A stretch of 64,000 nt of DNA, taken from assembly GCA_963813555.1 (NCBI GenBank), contig CAWEZX010000007.1, forward strand, positions 310,001 through 374,000. The letters are read 5' to 3'. Under the pieces are notes generated by a model. It searched no databases. It saw nothing but the letters and a program-made list of their open reading frames with translations, and was not told the origin of the DNA. This DNA is from Roseiarcus sp963813555 (GTDB taxonomy: Bacteria > Pseudomonadota > Alphaproteobacteria > Rhizobiales > Beijerinckiaceae). Shown in pieces: positions 26,301 to 36,079 of the stretch (position 1 is the stretch's first letter; every line of letters begins with the position of its first letter). Position numbers and translations under genes: made by a program.

Positions 26301-27110
26301 TCAATGCGAAAACAGCACGGGCGCGGTCATGTGGGCGAGAATGGCGCGCGTGCCGGCGCCGTGGCCGAACCAGGCGTGGTCGCCCGAATCGAAAGCGCCG
26401 ATAGCCATCAGATCCGCCGAATGGTCGGAAATCGCGCTGAGCAGCGTGTCGGCGACCGTGATCTCCTCGACGATGGAATGCTGGTAGCGCGCGTTCACCT
26501 TGTGGCGCGCCAGATTGGCGACCAGCAGGTCGGCGAATTCGTAGCGCTCGTCGCCCTTGCGGCCGACTTCGACGATCAGCGCCTCGGAGCCGCCGGTGAG
26601 CAGCGGCAAGGCGTCGAAGGTCGCCCGCGCCGCGCCGCGCGAGCCGTGCCAAGCGATGAGCGGCCGGGCGCCGATGCCCGGGTAGGTTCCGACATAGGGC
26701 ACGACCAGCACCGGCCGGCCGCTGTCGGCGATCACCGCATCCGGCAACTTGGCCGGGGCGGGAACGTCGTCCTGCGTCTGGCCGACAACGACGAGATCGA
26801 ACGTGCGCGCGATTGCGGTTAAGCGGGCGATGATCTCGTGGTCGCTGCCGCGATTGAGGTCCATGAAGGCGGCGCGGTCCTTGAGCGGCGCCGTCGCGGC
26901 CGCGAACGCCGCCTGCGCCTTTTCCCGGGCCGCGACGTAAGGCGCGCTCGGCCAGGTCGCGACCGTTCCGACCACGTCAGCCTCCGCCTTTTCCGCAAAC
27001 AGCCCGGTCAGCCGCGCTCCCGCCCGTTCGGCGATGCGCAGGCTGAGGGCCAGGCGCTCAGCGGTGCGGGGCCTCGAATCGAGATGGACGAGGATGTTGG
27101 CGAGGGTCAT
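26301..27110 (-). CDS. Universal stress protein, tandem UspA domains
   Basis: A 269-residue protein with two Usp-like halves. The first begins MTLANILVHLDSRPRTAERL and contains DLVVVGQTQ. The second begins RPLIAWHGSRGAARATFDAL and ends with the LMAIGAFDSGDHAWFGHGAGTRAILAHMTAPVLFSH type of C-terminus (here in two pieces: ADLMAIGAFDSGDHAWFG and AGTRAILAHMTAPVLFSH). The G-x2-G-x9-G(S/T) ATP motif is only partly kept. Such proteins are cytosolic and respond to stress or starvation; the precise role is unknown. It is monocistronic. Confidence 0.85.
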   Translation of the reverse strand: MTLANILVHLDSRPRTAERLALSLRIAERAGARLTGLFAEKAEADVVGTVATWPSAPYVAAREKAQAAFAAATAPLKDRAAFMDLNRGSDHEIIARLTAIARTFDLVVVGQTQDDVPAPAKLPDAVIADSGRPVLVVPYVGTYPGIGARPLIAWHGSRGAARATFDALPLLTGGSEALIVEVGRKGDERYEFADLLVANLARHKVNARYQHSIVEEITVADTLLSAISDHSADLMAIGAFDSGDHAWFGHGAGTRAILAHMTAPVLFSH

Positions 27111-27320
27111 AGCCTCCTCCGGACGGCGTTGCGCGTGTTCCCCGATCGCAGGACGTTGACGAGCCAGGCCCTTCGCGCCAAGCGAGCATAGTGGGCGGAA
27201 CCGTCCGGATCAACGAACGGCCCTTCCTTGTCGATGACCGGGACGCTTTGCCACAAAGGTGGCGGGCCTCGACATCTCCGGCATTGCCGGCGGAGAAGCG
27301 GGCGGTCTAGAAGGAGCGGG

Positions 27321-28852
27321 ATGAACGATGGAACCATGGTGACGCGCGTCGATCGCGATTCCTCGACAGCCGGAGCTGCGGGCGGGCATTACGACGTTCT
27401 CATCATCGGCGCCGGTCTCTCAGGAATCGGAGCAGCCTGCCACCTCGTTCAAAAGCGGCCAAAGACGACTTTCGCCATCCTGGAAGCGCGTAACGCGCTC
27501 GGGGGCACCTGGGACCTTTTTCGCTATCCGGGCATTCGCTCGGACTCGGATATGTCAACATTCGGCTACGCGTTTCGTCCCTGGGACGTTTCAAAAGCGA
27601 TCGCGGACGGACCCTCGATTCTGCGCTATCTGGCCGAAACCGCAAAAGAATATGGCGTCGATCGCCGCATTCGTTTCGGCTGCAAAGTTGCGCGGGCGTC
27701 GTGGAGGTCGGCGGACGCTCGCTGGGCGCTCGACGTTGACGGTCCGGACGGCGAGAAGCTCCAGTTCTCATGCAACTTTCTCTTCCTGTGCACGGGCTAC
27801 TACGAGTACGCGGAGGGCTACATGCCAGGCTGGCCTGGCATGGAGCGATTCGCCGGCCGCGTCGTGCATCCGCAGAAGTGGCCCGAAGACTTGCGCTACG
27901 AGGGCAAGCGGGTGGTCGTGATCGGCAGCGGCGCGACGGCGGTGACGATCGTTCCGGCGATGGCGGCGCGAGCAGCGCATGTCGTCATGCTGCAACGGTC
28001 GCCGACTTATGTTGTCGCTCGCCCGTCCGAAGAGGCGATCGCCAAACGGCTCGGACAATGGCTTCCGGCGCGGCTCACGCACGCCTTCGTGCGCTGGAAA
28101 AACATCCTCTTGCAGATGTACCTCTACCGCCTTTCCCGGCGCAAACCGGCGGCGGTGCGGGCGCAAATCATCAAGCTCGCGCAAGCTGAGATTGGTCCGG
28201 AGTTCAACGCCGCTGAGTACTTCAACCCCCGCTACGAACCTTGGGACCAGCGCATGTGCATCGTCCCGGACGGGGATATGTTCGCCGCAATGCGAAGCGG
28301 CAAGGCGTCGATCGTGAATGGCGAGATCGAAACCTTCACTGAAGACGGGCCTGCGCCTTGCTTCTGGCCAGGAGATTGCGGCCGACCTCATCGTCACCGC
28401 GACCGGACTCAAGGTGCGGCTCACGGGCGGCGATCGCCATTGAGGTCGACGGCGCGCCGGTCGATGTGGCGACCAGAACCACCTATAAGAGCGTGATGTT
28501 CAGCGATGTGCCGAATCTGGCGTCCATTTTCGGCTATACCAACGCCTCCTGGACGCTCAAGTCCGATCTGATCGCCAATTATGTCTGCCGGCTCCTGGGC
28601 CATATGGATCGCCGAGGGTATGCGATCTGCACGCCGCGCCGAGGCGACGCAGCGATTGCGGAGGAACCGACGCTGCCCCTCACTTCGGGTTATATCGAGA
28701 GGGCCAAGCATCTGCTGCCCAAGCAAGGGAGGAGGAAGCCATGGCGTATGAATCAGAACTACGCCCTCGACGTCATGGCCTTACGCTTCGGCGCGATCAA
28801 TGACGGCGCGCTCGAGTTCAGGCGCGGCGACCTGGCGAGCCGCGCGGCATAA
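27321..28852 (+). pseudogene. Flavin-containing (Baeyer-Villiger-type) monooxygenase, two frameshifts
   Basis: An NADPH- and FAD-dependent oxygenase. It starts at 27321 after AAGGAGCGGG. The FAD motif is VLIIGAGLSGIGAACHLV, followed by LEARNALGGTWDLFRYPGIR, the FxGxxxHxxxWP-like segment FAGRVVHPQKWPEDL, and the NADPH motif VVVIGSGATAVTIVPAMA. Near 28354 one extra base breaks the frame before LRLASGQEIAADLIVTATGL. Near 28433 another indel follows, after which IEVDGAPVDVATRTTYKSVM runs to the end. Corrected length is about 510 residues, normal for EthA-like enzymes. The substrate is unknown. Confidence 0.8.
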
Positions 28853-28936
28853 CGCACGTTGTTTTGGCCGCCGCCGGGCGCCATGATCGTCAAAGATCGA
28901 GCGCGGGCGCGCGGCTCATGCCAGCCTACGGGAGGA

Positions 28937-29278
28937 ATGATGAAACGCGCAATTCCGTTTGTCGTCGCGGCCATTCTTCTCGCGGGGCCTGCAGCCGCGA
29001 AGGACACGCGCTTCTGGAACCTGACCTCGTCAACGGTAAAATCGCTCGAACTCGCGCCCGCCGGCACGTCCGCGTTCGGCCCCAACCAAGCGCGAACGAT
29101 CCCGATGGCGAGGTCGACCACGACGAACGGCTGAAGGTCACGGGCGTGAAAACGGGCGCCTACGATGCGCGGCTCAAGCTCGCCGACGGACGCGCAATGC
29201 ATGGCTAAGGGCGTCCAGATCGAGGCGGGCAAGGTGTTCACCATCGAGGACAAGGACCTCGTGGGCTGCGCGCGTTAG
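28937..29278 (+). pseudogene. Small secreted protein of unknown function, two frameshifts
   Basis: A short periplasmic protein. MMKRAIPFVVAAILLAGPAA is a clear signal peptide, with cleavage after the Ala-Ala-Ala that follows and before KDTRFWN. The mature part reads RFWNLTSSTVKSLELAPAGT. Then, after a one-base shift, it continues CANDPDGEVDHDERLKVTG and VKTGAYDARLKLADGR, and after a second shift CMAKGVQIEAGKVFTIEDKD to LVGCAR. The reconstructed protein is about 113 residues with two or three cysteines that could form disulfides. Similar small secreted proteins occur in Rhizobiales; I know of no function. The ribosome site GGGAGGAATG is strong. Confidence 0.6.
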
Positions 29279-29737
29279 AGCCCCGGCGCGTCTGCGCACA
29301 AGTTCGTGCGCGTCAATGATTCCAGGCGCCTAACACCTCCTTTGCGCAACTTTAGGGGCTTTCCCGCAAGTTGGACTCCAGGCCGGACGGGGTCGCGCGA
29401 CCCGCAGCGGAAAGCCGCCGGCAATTCATCGAGCGCCCGTCACGGCCCGCTTTGCGCCGTCCCAAGACTAGCCCTTCGTGGCGGCTGTGAGCCACGGGGT
29501 GTGTACCTTGATCGACCTCGCGATCGTAGCCGAACTTTCTGTAAAAGGCAAGGCCTTTCTTTATTTTCTGGTCTCGCGGTTCTACGGGCGATTCCATCGA
29601 ACCGCCGAGCGCCTAGGCGGAGCCGCACCCGCGCGAGCGCCGCGCAACAAAGTTTCGCCGCCGCCGCGAAATTGTTCTCGCAATCGCGAGCCGAAGCGGG
29701 CAATCGTCCCGCCGAAATCACCCAAAGGCGCTCCCGG
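29279..29737. other. Gap upstream of soxB, no gene seen
   Basis: These 459 bases hold no recognisable gene. An open frame continuous with soxB extends through it, but its translation is arginine-rich and unlike any protein. A weak hairpin followed by a T-rich run lies at 29544-29567. I looked for the conserved core of a glycine riboswitch, expected upstream of some sarcosine/glycine genes, and did not find it. Confidence 0.5.
29544..29567 (+). terminator. Weak intrinsic terminator-like hairpin upstream of soxB
   Basis: AAAGGC-AAG-GCCTTT is followed by CTTTATTTT. The six-base stem is short and has only three G-C type pairs, so it would be a weak terminator. It lies 170 bases before the soxB start. 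Confidence 0.3.
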
Positions 29738-30988
29738 TTGCGATTCTCCTTTGTCAATGTCGCGTTGCAGGCGCTCAAGCACAATTCCGGCTGGCCGGAG
29801 CAGTGGCGCAACCCTGAGCCGAAGGCGGCCTATGATGCGATCCTCATCGGCGCCGGCGGGCATGGGCTCGCGACCGCCTATTATCTCGCCAAGGAGCACG
29901 GCCTCACCAACGTCGCCGTATTGGAGAAGGGCTGGCTCGGCGGCGGCAACACCGGGCGCAACACCACGATCATCCGCTCCAATTATCTCTGGGAGGAATC
30001 GGCGGCGCTCTATGAGCACGCGCTGAAGCTGTGGGAGGGCCTGTCTCAGGAGCTCAACTATAACGTGATGTATTCGCCGCGCGGCGTGATGATGCTGGCG
30101 CACAACGCGCATGACGTTCAGGTGGGAAAACGTCACGTGCACGCCAATCGCTTAGGCGGAGTCGACAACGAATGGCTCTCTCCTGAAGAGGCCAAGGCCT
30201 TCTGTCCGATCCTCAACATCGCGCGCGACGTTCGCTATCCGGTCGTCGGCGCGGCGCTGCAGCGGCGTGGCGGCACGGCGCGGCACGACGCGGTCGCCTG
30301 GGGCTATGCGCGCGGAGCCTCGGCGCGCGGAATCGACATCATCCAGAACTGTGAGGCGACCGCGATCCGACGTGACGCTTCCGGCGCTGTTTCCGGCGTC
30401 GAGACAACGCGCGGCGCGATCGCCGCCAAAAAGGTCGGCGTGGTGGCTGCCGGCCACACGTCGGTGGTGATGGCGATGGCTGGCGTCCGCATGCCGCTGG
30501 AGAGCTATCCCTTGCAGGCGTTGGTGTCGGAGCCGGTCAAGCCGATGATGCCATGCGTCGTGATGTCGAACACAATCCACGCCTATATGTCGCAATCGGA
30601 CAAGGGGGAGCTTGTCATCGGCGCCGGCACCGACGCCTACATGTCCTATTCGCAGACCGGCGGCCTGCACATCGCCAACCATACGCTCGAGGCGATCTGC
30701 GAACTGTTCCCCCCCGTGCGTCGCATGCGCATGCTGCGCAATTGGGGCGGCATCGTCGACGTGACGCCGGACCGCTCGCCGATCATTGGCTCAACGCCAG
30801 TTCCAGGGCTGTTCGTGAATTGCGGCTGGGGCACCGGCGGCTTCAAGGCGACGCCGGGCTCCGGCCATGTCTTCGCGCATACGATCGCCCGGGGCGTGCC
30901 GCATCCGCTCGCCGCGCCCTTCACGTTTCAACGCTTTCGCTCCGGCCGGCTCATCGATGAAGCCGCCGCGGCGGCGGTTGCGCATTGA
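29738..30988 (+). CDS. soxB: Sarcosine oxidase beta subunit
   Basis: The catalytic flavin subunit of the heterotetrameric sarcosine oxidase, which demethylates sarcosine to glycine, with tetrahydrofolate accepting the one-carbon unit. I start at the TTG at 29738 (MRFSFVNVALQALKHNSGWP), giving 416 residues, the family length. The FAD-binding motif AILIGAGGHGLATAYYLAK is near residue 30, then GNTGRNTTIIRSNY, and the C-terminal GLFVNCGWGTGGFKATPGSG. The frame is open for another 430 bases upstream but without any homology. It is the first gene of soxBDAG. Confidence 0.94.
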   Translation: MRFSFVNVALQALKHNSGWPEQWRNPEPKAAYDAILIGAGGHGLATAYYLAKEHGLTNVAVLEKGWLGGGNTGRNTTIIRSNYLWEESAALYEHALKLWEGLSQELNYNVMYSPRGVMMLAHNAHDVQVGKRHVHANRLGGVDNEWLSPEEAKAFCPILNIARDVRYPVVGAALQRRGGTARHDAVAWGYARGASARGIDIIQNCEATAIRRDASGAVSGVETTRGAIAAKKVGVVAAGHTSVVMAMAGVRMPLESYPLQALVSEPVKPMMPCVVMSNTIHAYMSQSDKGELVIGAGTDAYMSYSQTGGLHIANHTLEAICELFPPVRRMRMLRNWGGIVDVTPDRSPIIGSTPVPGLFVNCGWGTGGFKATPGSGHVFAHTIARGVPHPLAAPFTFQRFRSGRLIDEAAAAAVAH

Positions 30989-31022
30989 GCGGCAAGATGA
31001 TCTTGACCCGTCAGCTCGGCAC

Positions 31023-31120
31023 GCCCTCATCCGGCCGGCTCATAGACCGTCCGGAAGGACGGGCGTCCTTCCGGACGCCCGTCTCTCGATGGGCTATGGG
31101 GAGAGGGCCGGGGTGAGGGC
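31023..31120. repeat. Intergenic palindromic repeat, copy 2
   Basis: It lies between soxB and soxD. The outer ends GCCCTCATCC and GGGGTGAGGGC match copy 1 at 1440-1598. The inner hairpin at 31049-31076 is a perfect 13-base arm (GTCCGGAAGGACG), a GG loop and the exact complement. Compared with copy 1 the arm bases differ on both sides together, so the pairing is kept. It separates soxB from soxDAG by 171 bases. Confidence 0.8.
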
Positions 31121-31159
31121 AGGCCCGGATCGACCGAAATTCGCGCGAGGGTCGGCCTC

Positions 31160-31465
31160 ATGCTGCTGATCGATTGCCCATATTGTCGCATGGCGCGGCC
31201 GGAGATCGAGTTCAGCTATGGCGGCGAAGCGCATATCGCGCGTCCCGCTGATCCGAGCGCCGTCACCGATGAGGATTGGGCGCACTTTCTTTATTTCCGT
31301 TCCAATCCGAAGGGCGTGCTCGCCGAGCGCTGGCGCCATACGTTCGGTTGCGGGCGCTACTTCAATTGCCTGCGCGACACATTGAGCGACAAGATCCTTG
31401 CGGTCTACAAACCGGGTGAGCCGCGGCCGGACGTTGCTATTGAACCGCGTGGGCCGGGCGAATGA
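31160..31465 (+). CDS. soxD: Sarcosine oxidase delta subunit
   Basis: The small structural, zinc-binding subunit of heterotetrameric sarcosine oxidase, 101 residues. The zinc ligands are in LLIDCPYCRMARPEIEF at the N-terminus and HTFGCGRYFNCLRDT further on. It overlaps the soxA start by four bases (ATGA). It is intact and of normal length. Confidence 0.93.
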   Translation: MLLIDCPYCRMARPEIEFSYGGEAHIARPADPSAVTDEDWAHFLYFRSNPKGVLAERWRHTFGCGRYFNCLRDTLSDKILAVYKPGEPRPDVAIEPRGPGE

Positions 31466-34464
31466 GCCAACCGTTTCGTCTCGCGAGCGGTGGTTCGATC
31501 GACCGTTCGCGTCCTCTCGTCTTCACCTTCGACGGCCTCCTCTACCAAGGCTACGATGGCGACACGCTCGCCTCCGCGCTCATCGCCAACGGCATTCATT
31601 TGGTCGGGCGCTCGTTCAAGTACCATCGGCCGCGAGGAATTTTGACCGCCGGCGTCGAAGAGCCGAACGCGCTCGTCACCCTCACACGCGGGACCGGCCG
31701 CGTGACTCCGAATCTGCGCGCAACCCAGATCGAGCTCACCGACGGTCTCAGCGCCACGAGCCAGAATCGCTGGCCGTCGCTCAAATTCGACCTCGGCGCC
31801 GTCAACGAGCTGTTCTCGCCTCTGTTCGGCGCCGGCTTCTACTACAAGACCTTCATGGGCCCGAACCTGCTCAGCAAGAATTGGGCCTGGACCCGCCTCT
31901 ATGAGCCGATGATCCGCCGCGCCGCGGGCCTTGGCGTAGCCCCGCGCGAGCCCGATCCTGACCGCTATCAACGCACTTTCGATCATTGCGACGTGCTGAT
32001 CGTTGGCGCTGGCCCAGCCGGCCTCGCGGCGGCGCTGGCTGCGAGCGAAAGCGGCGCGCGAATTGTCGTCTGCGACGAAAATCCTGCGCCCGGCGGCTCG
32101 CTCCTCGCCGAGGCTGAGACCGAAATCGATGGCAAGAGCGCGCTGAAGTGGCTTAAGGACACGGTCGCCGGGTTGCGGTCCGCGCCCAACGTGCGGTTGA
32201 TGACACGCACCCAGGCTTTCGGCTATTACGCGCAGAATTTCGTCGGGCTCAACGAGCGCGTCGCCGAAGCCGACCTCATCGCCGACCCCGACCTGCCGCG
32301 CGAGCGGCTGTGGCAGATGCGCGCGCGTGAGGTCGTGCTGGCGACCGGCGCCATCGAGCGTCCGCTCGTATTCCCGAACAATGACCGCCCCGCCGTGATG
32401 CTCGCCGATGCGGCGCGGCGCTATTGCCGCCAATATGGCGCCAAGGTCGGCGAACGCGTCGTCGTCGCGACGACGCACGACAGCGCTTATCGCGCCGCGC
32501 TCGACCTGAAGACAGCAGGCGTCAGCGTCGAGCTGATCGCCGATCTGCGCGGCGAGGCCAAAGGACCGTTGGCGGATTCCGCGCGGGCCGAGGGCATCGA
32601 AGTCATTGCCGGCGCCGAGGTTGTCGGCGTCGACGGTCGCCTGCGGGTCGAGGCGGTTCGTGTCAAGCACCCTGGCGGAGATCGAACTGTCGCCTGCGAC
32701 GCGCTCCTGATGTCGGGCGGATGGACACCCTCGGTGCACCTGTTCTCGCAATCGCGCGGCAGGCTTGTCTTCGACGAGGCGCTGCAGCTCTTCAAGCCCG
32801 GAGCGTCGGCGCAGCGCGAGCGGTCGGCCGGCGCGTGCAACGCCGCCTTCGATCTTGCTGCCGCGCTCGCGGAAGGCGCCGCGGCCGGGCGCGCGGCGGC
32901 GACCGCGGCCGGCTTCGGCGCGCCGGAAGCGCGGACCTACGCTGTCAGCGGCGGTCTTCCAGCTTTTGGCGCCGCGCATGCCGGCCCACCAACCATTCAC
33001 ACCGATCGTCGCGCGAAGGCGTTCGTCGATTTCCAGAACGACGTTTGCGCCAAGGATGTGAGATTGGCGGTCCAGGAAGGCATGCGCTCGATCGAGCACA
33101 TCAAGCGCTACACGACGACCGGCATGGCGACCGACCAGGGCAAGCTCTCGAACATGAACGCGCTCGCGATTGCCTCGGCCCAGCTGAAGAAGCCGATCCC
33201 CGAGGTGGGACTGACAACCTTCCGCCCACCCTATACTCCGGTGACCTTCGGCGCGTTCGCCGGCCCTGCGCGCGGCGACCTGTTCGATCCCATCCGCCGC
33301 ACGCCCATTCATGACTGGGCGGCCGAAAACGGCGCCGCGTTCGAGGATGTAGGCCCATGGAAGCGCGCCTGGTATTTTCCGCAAGCTCGCGAAACGATGC
33401 ACGACGCCGTCGCGCGCGAGTGTGTCACGACGCGCACAAGTGTCGGCCTGTTCGACGCCACCACGCTCGGCAAGATCGAAGTCGTAGGCCCCGATGCGGC
33501 GACGTTTCTCGAACGCATGTACGCGAACGCCTTCCAGAAACTCGAGGTCGGCCGCTGTCGCTACGGCCTCATGCTGAGCGAGGCGGGCTTCCTCATGGAC
33601 GACGGCGTCATCGCGCGCCTCAAGCCCGACCGCTTCCACGTGACGACGACGACAGGCGGGAGCCCACGCGTGCTCGCGCATATGGAGGATTATCTCCAGA
33701 CCGAGTTTACCGATCTCAGAGTCTGGCTCACCTCGGCCACCGAGCAATGGGCGACGATCGCCGTGCAGGGGCCACGCGCGCGGGAGACAATCGCCCCCCT
33801 TATCGAGGGCGTCGATCTCGCGGGCGACGCCATGCCGCACATGACCGTGCGCGAGGCGCGCGTCTGTGGCGTTCCAGCCCGGCTCATGCGGGTGAGCTTC
33901 ACTGGCGAACTCGGCTACGAGATCAACGTGGCCTCGCACTTCGGTCGCGCCGTCTGGGAGGCGGCATGGCGCGAGGTTCAAAAGCACGGCGGCTGCGCTT
34001 ACGGCACCGAGGCGATGCATGTGATGCGGGCGGAGAAGGGCTATGTTATTGTCGGTCAGGAAACCGACGGCACGGTGACGCTCGCCGATCTCGGCCTTGA
34101 ATGGGCGATCGGGAAATCGAAGAAAGATTTCGTCGGCAAACGGTCCCTCACGCGCCCAGATATGCTGGCGGACAATCGCAAGCAGCTGGTCGGGCTTCTG
34201 ACCGACGACCCGGCGATGATGCTCGAAGAGGGCGCGCAGGTGACGGAAAGCGGTAACCCGCCGACCGGCTCGTCAGCGCTCGGCCACGTCACGTCATCCT
34301 ACCGCAGCGCGACTCTGGGCCGTCCGATTGCGCTTGCCCTCGTCGCGGCGGGGCGCTCGCGGGTCGGCGCCAAGCTCCATGTCCCGATGCCCGGCGGCGG
34401 TGTTGGCGTGACGGTCGTGGGCCCGGTTTTCTACGACAAGGCGGGAGCGCGGCTCAATGGCTGA
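31462..34464 (+). CDS. soxA: Sarcosine oxidase alpha subunit
   Basis: The large subunit, 1000 residues. It begins with a small 2Fe-2S-ferredoxin-like domain (FTFDGLLYQGYDGDTLASAL, FKYHRPRGILTAGVEEPN). From about residue 173 comes a nucleotide-binding oxidoreductase domain (CDVLIVGAGPAGLAAALAAS). The C-terminal third is a GcvT-like folate-binding domain (LGKIEVVGPDAATFLERMY, FTGELGYEINV, KKDFVGKRSL), where the methyl group becomes methylene-tetrahydrofolate. It overlaps soxD by four and soxG by eight bases. It is intact over its full length. Confidence 0.96.
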   Translation: MSQPFRLASGGSIDRSRPLVFTFDGLLYQGYDGDTLASALIANGIHLVGRSFKYHRPRGILTAGVEEPNALVTLTRGTGRVTPNLRATQIELTDGLSATSQNRWPSLKFDLGAVNELFSPLFGAGFYYKTFMGPNLLSKNWAWTRLYEPMIRRAAGLGVAPREPDPDRYQRTFDHCDVLIVGAGPAGLAAALAASESGARIVVCDENPAPGGSLLAEAETEIDGKSALKWLKDTVAGLRSAPNVRLMTRTQAFGYYAQNFVGLNERVAEADLIADPDLPRERLWQMRAREVVLATGAIERPLVFPNNDRPAVMLADAARRYCRQYGAKVGERVVVATTHDSAYRAALDLKTAGVSVELIADLRGEAKGPLADSARAEGIEVIAGAEVVGVDGRLRVEAVRVKHPGGDRTVACDALLMSGGWTPSVHLFSQSRGRLVFDEALQLFKPGASAQRERSAGACNAAFDLAAALAEGAAAGRAAATAAGFGAPEARTYAVSGGLPAFGAAHAGPPTIHTDRRAKAFVDFQNDVCAKDVRLAVQEGMRSIEHIKRYTTTGMATDQGKLSNMNALAIASAQLKKPIPEVGLTTFRPPYTPVTFGAFAGPARGDLFDPIRRTPIHDWAAENGAAFEDVGPWKRAWYFPQARETMHDAVARECVTTRTSVGLFDATTLGKIEVVGPDAATFLERMYANAFQKLEVGRCRYGLMLSEAGFLMDDGVIARLKPDRFHVTTTTGGSPRVLAHMEDYLQTEFTDLRVWLTSATEQWATIAVQGPRARETIAPLIEGVDLAGDAMPHMTVREARVCGVPARLMRVSFTGELGYEINVASHFGRAVWEAAWREVQKHGGCAYGTEAMHVMRAEKGYVIVGQETDGTVTLADLGLEWAIGKSKKDFVGKRSLTRPDMLADNRKQLVGLLTDDPAMMLEEGAQVTESGNPPTGSSALGHVTSSYRSATLGRPIALALVAAGRSRVGAKLHVPMPGGGVGVTVVGPVFYDKAGARLNG

Positions 34465-35026
34465 TGCTGCGCTTGGCGCCCGCTCGCCGCTTGAAGGTTT
34501 TGCTCTTCCCGCCGGGCCGCGATTCACGTTGTCGGAAGCGCCGGCTGCGGCGCGCTTCGTCCTGTGCGGCAGCGAGGCCGTTCGCGTCGCCTGCGGAATG
34601 GTTTTCGGCGCCGAGCCGCCTTCGCGACTTGGCTCAGCGAGCGAGAGCGAAGCGCGCGCAGCGCTCTGGCTCGGGCCCGACGAATGGCTGTTGATCGCGG
34701 GCAGCGCCGACGCCGCCTCAATCGGCGAGGTGCTGGAGTCGGTGCTCGAGGGAACCGCGCATAGCCTCGTCGACGTCTCGCATCGTCAGGTCGGCCTCGT
34801 CGCCAACGGCCCCGCCGCCGCTCGCATCCTCAACGCCGGCTGCCCGCTCGATCTCGACCTCAGAGCGTTTCCAATCGGGTTCGCAACGCGCACGCTGTTC
34901 GACAAAGTGGAGATCGTGCTCTGGCGCCGCGCCGAGGCGACATTCCATATCGAGGTTTGGCGTTCGTTCGCGCCCTGGCTCGTGGAATCGCTCGCGGAGG
35001 CCGGGCGCGGCGCGCCGCAATGGTAA
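34457..35026 (+). CDS. soxG: Sarcosine oxidase gamma subunit
   Basis: The accessory GcvT-fold-like subunit that completes the heterotetramer, 189 residues. It has the family core LWLGPDEWLLIAG, VDVSHRQVGLVANGPAAARI, LNAGCPLDLDLRAFPIG and the C-terminal FHIEVWRSFAPWLVESL. It overlaps soxA by eight bases, and its stop codon overlaps a possible start of the following sigma factor gene. Confidence 0.92.
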   Translation: MADAALGARSPLEGFALPAGPRFTLSEAPAAARFVLCGSEAVRVACGMVFGAEPPSRLGSASESEARAALWLGPDEWLLIAGSADAASIGEVLESVLEGTAHSLVDVSHRQVGLVANGPAAARILNAGCPLDLDLRAFPIGFATRTLFDKVEIVLWRRAEATFHIEVWRSFAPWLVESLAEAGRGAPQW

Positions 35027-35964
35027 CCCTCCGGAGAAACGATCTCGTGAGCCTTGAGGCTGCTGCCGACGCGGATACGGAACAAACGGGTCTATTCGAG
35101 CCGCGGCGGATCGCCTTCATCGAGAGCATCGCGAACTTTCGTCCGCGCATGCACCGCTATTGCGCGCGCATGACTGGCTCGGCTTTGGACGGCGAAGACG
35201 TGATGCAGGAGGCGATTTTTGAGGCCTACCGCAAGCTCGGCTCCTTCGATGCGACTCGTCCACTCGGCCCGTGGCTCCTAAGGATCGCGCACAATCGCTG
35301 TATCGATTTCCTGCGCCGGCGACGGGCGCGACGGGAAGCCGAAGCGAAGGCGGAAGCCTTCACATGGGTCTATCCGTCGGAGGCCGTGGGCAGAGGGGTC
35401 GACCGCGCGATCGAGCGATTGGTCATCGCGCTTCCGCCGAAGGAGAGGGCGTGCGTTCTCCTCAAGGACGTCTTCGACTATTCGCTCGAGGAGATCGCCG
35501 GCCTCGTCGAATCGACGACCGGCGGCGTCAAAGCCGCCCTGAACCGCGGCCGCGGCAAACTCGCCACGCTGACCGCTGTCCAGCAGCCTGAGAGGAAGGC
35601 GAGCAGGCAAGAATTGGCGCTTCTTCGCCTCTATGTCGACCGCTTCAACCGGCGCGACTGGCAAGGCGTGCGTGAACTCGCGAGCGCTGACGCGCGCTTG
35701 AGGGTCGCCGATTGCTTCGCGGGACGTTTGGCCGACTCGCTCTATTTTGTCGAATACGAGCGTCCCATTATCGCGTGGCGCATGGCGCTGGGAGAGGCGG
35801 ACGGAGAAACGGTCATCGTCATCCTGCGCGACGATCCAAACGGCCCAGTTCCGTTTTCGGCGATTCGCGTTGGAATTGCAGGGGGACGCGTCATTAGCAT
35901 TAATGACTACATCAAATGCTCGTGGATCTTGGAGGCGGCTGCCGTCACGCTCGCGGAAGCTTAG
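35020..35964 (+). CDS. ECF RNA polymerase sigma factor with a C-terminal SnoaL-like domain
   Basis: A sigma-70 family ECF factor of about 314 residues. Region 2 is RMHRYCARMTGSALDGEDVM with FEAYRKLGSFDATRPLG and RIAHNRCIDFLRRRRA. Region 4 is ERACVLLKDVFDYSLEEIAG with GGVKAALNRGRGKL. From about residue 190 there is an NTF2/SnoaL-like domain (LLRLYVDRFNRRDWQGVREL ending with FSAIRVGIAGGRVISINDY), as in SigJ/ECF41-like groups, where it tunes sigma activity in place of an anti-sigma factor. The ATG at 35020 overlaps the soxG stop. A GTG at 35047 has a better ribosome site (GGAGA). The overlap places it in the sarcosine oxidase operon. Confidence 0.88.
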   Translation: MVTLRRNDLVSLEAAADADTEQTGLFEPRRIAFIESIANFRPRMHRYCARMTGSALDGEDVMQEAIFEAYRKLGSFDATRPLGPWLLRIAHNRCIDFLRRRRARREAEAKAEAFTWVYPSEAVGRGVDRAIERLVIALPPKERACVLLKDVFDYSLEEIAGLVESTTGGVKAALNRGRGKLATLTAVQQPERKASRQELALLRLYVDRFNRRDWQGVRELASADARLRVADCFAGRLADSLYFVEYERPIIAWRMALGEADGETVIVILRDDPNGPVPFSAIRVGIAGGRVISINDYIKCSWILEAAAVTLAEA

Positions 35965-36079
35965 GCGGCTCACACAGGGACTCCGAGAGGCGCGCGAGCG
36001 AAAAGTTTGATTCCGACGTATCTCGGGGCGCGTCTCATTCGTAGTGGGGGTCTAAACCGCGAAGTGAGGGCTTATCGCT

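Noticed and set aside
29306..29737. N-terminal extension of SoxB by 144 residues
   Set aside because: No similarity to SoxB, arginine-rich, and the TTG at 29738 gives the normal family length and N-terminus.
29279..29737. Glycine riboswitch upstream of the sarcosine oxidase genes
   Set aside because: I searched for the conserved core segments and found no convincing pair of aptamer-like helices.
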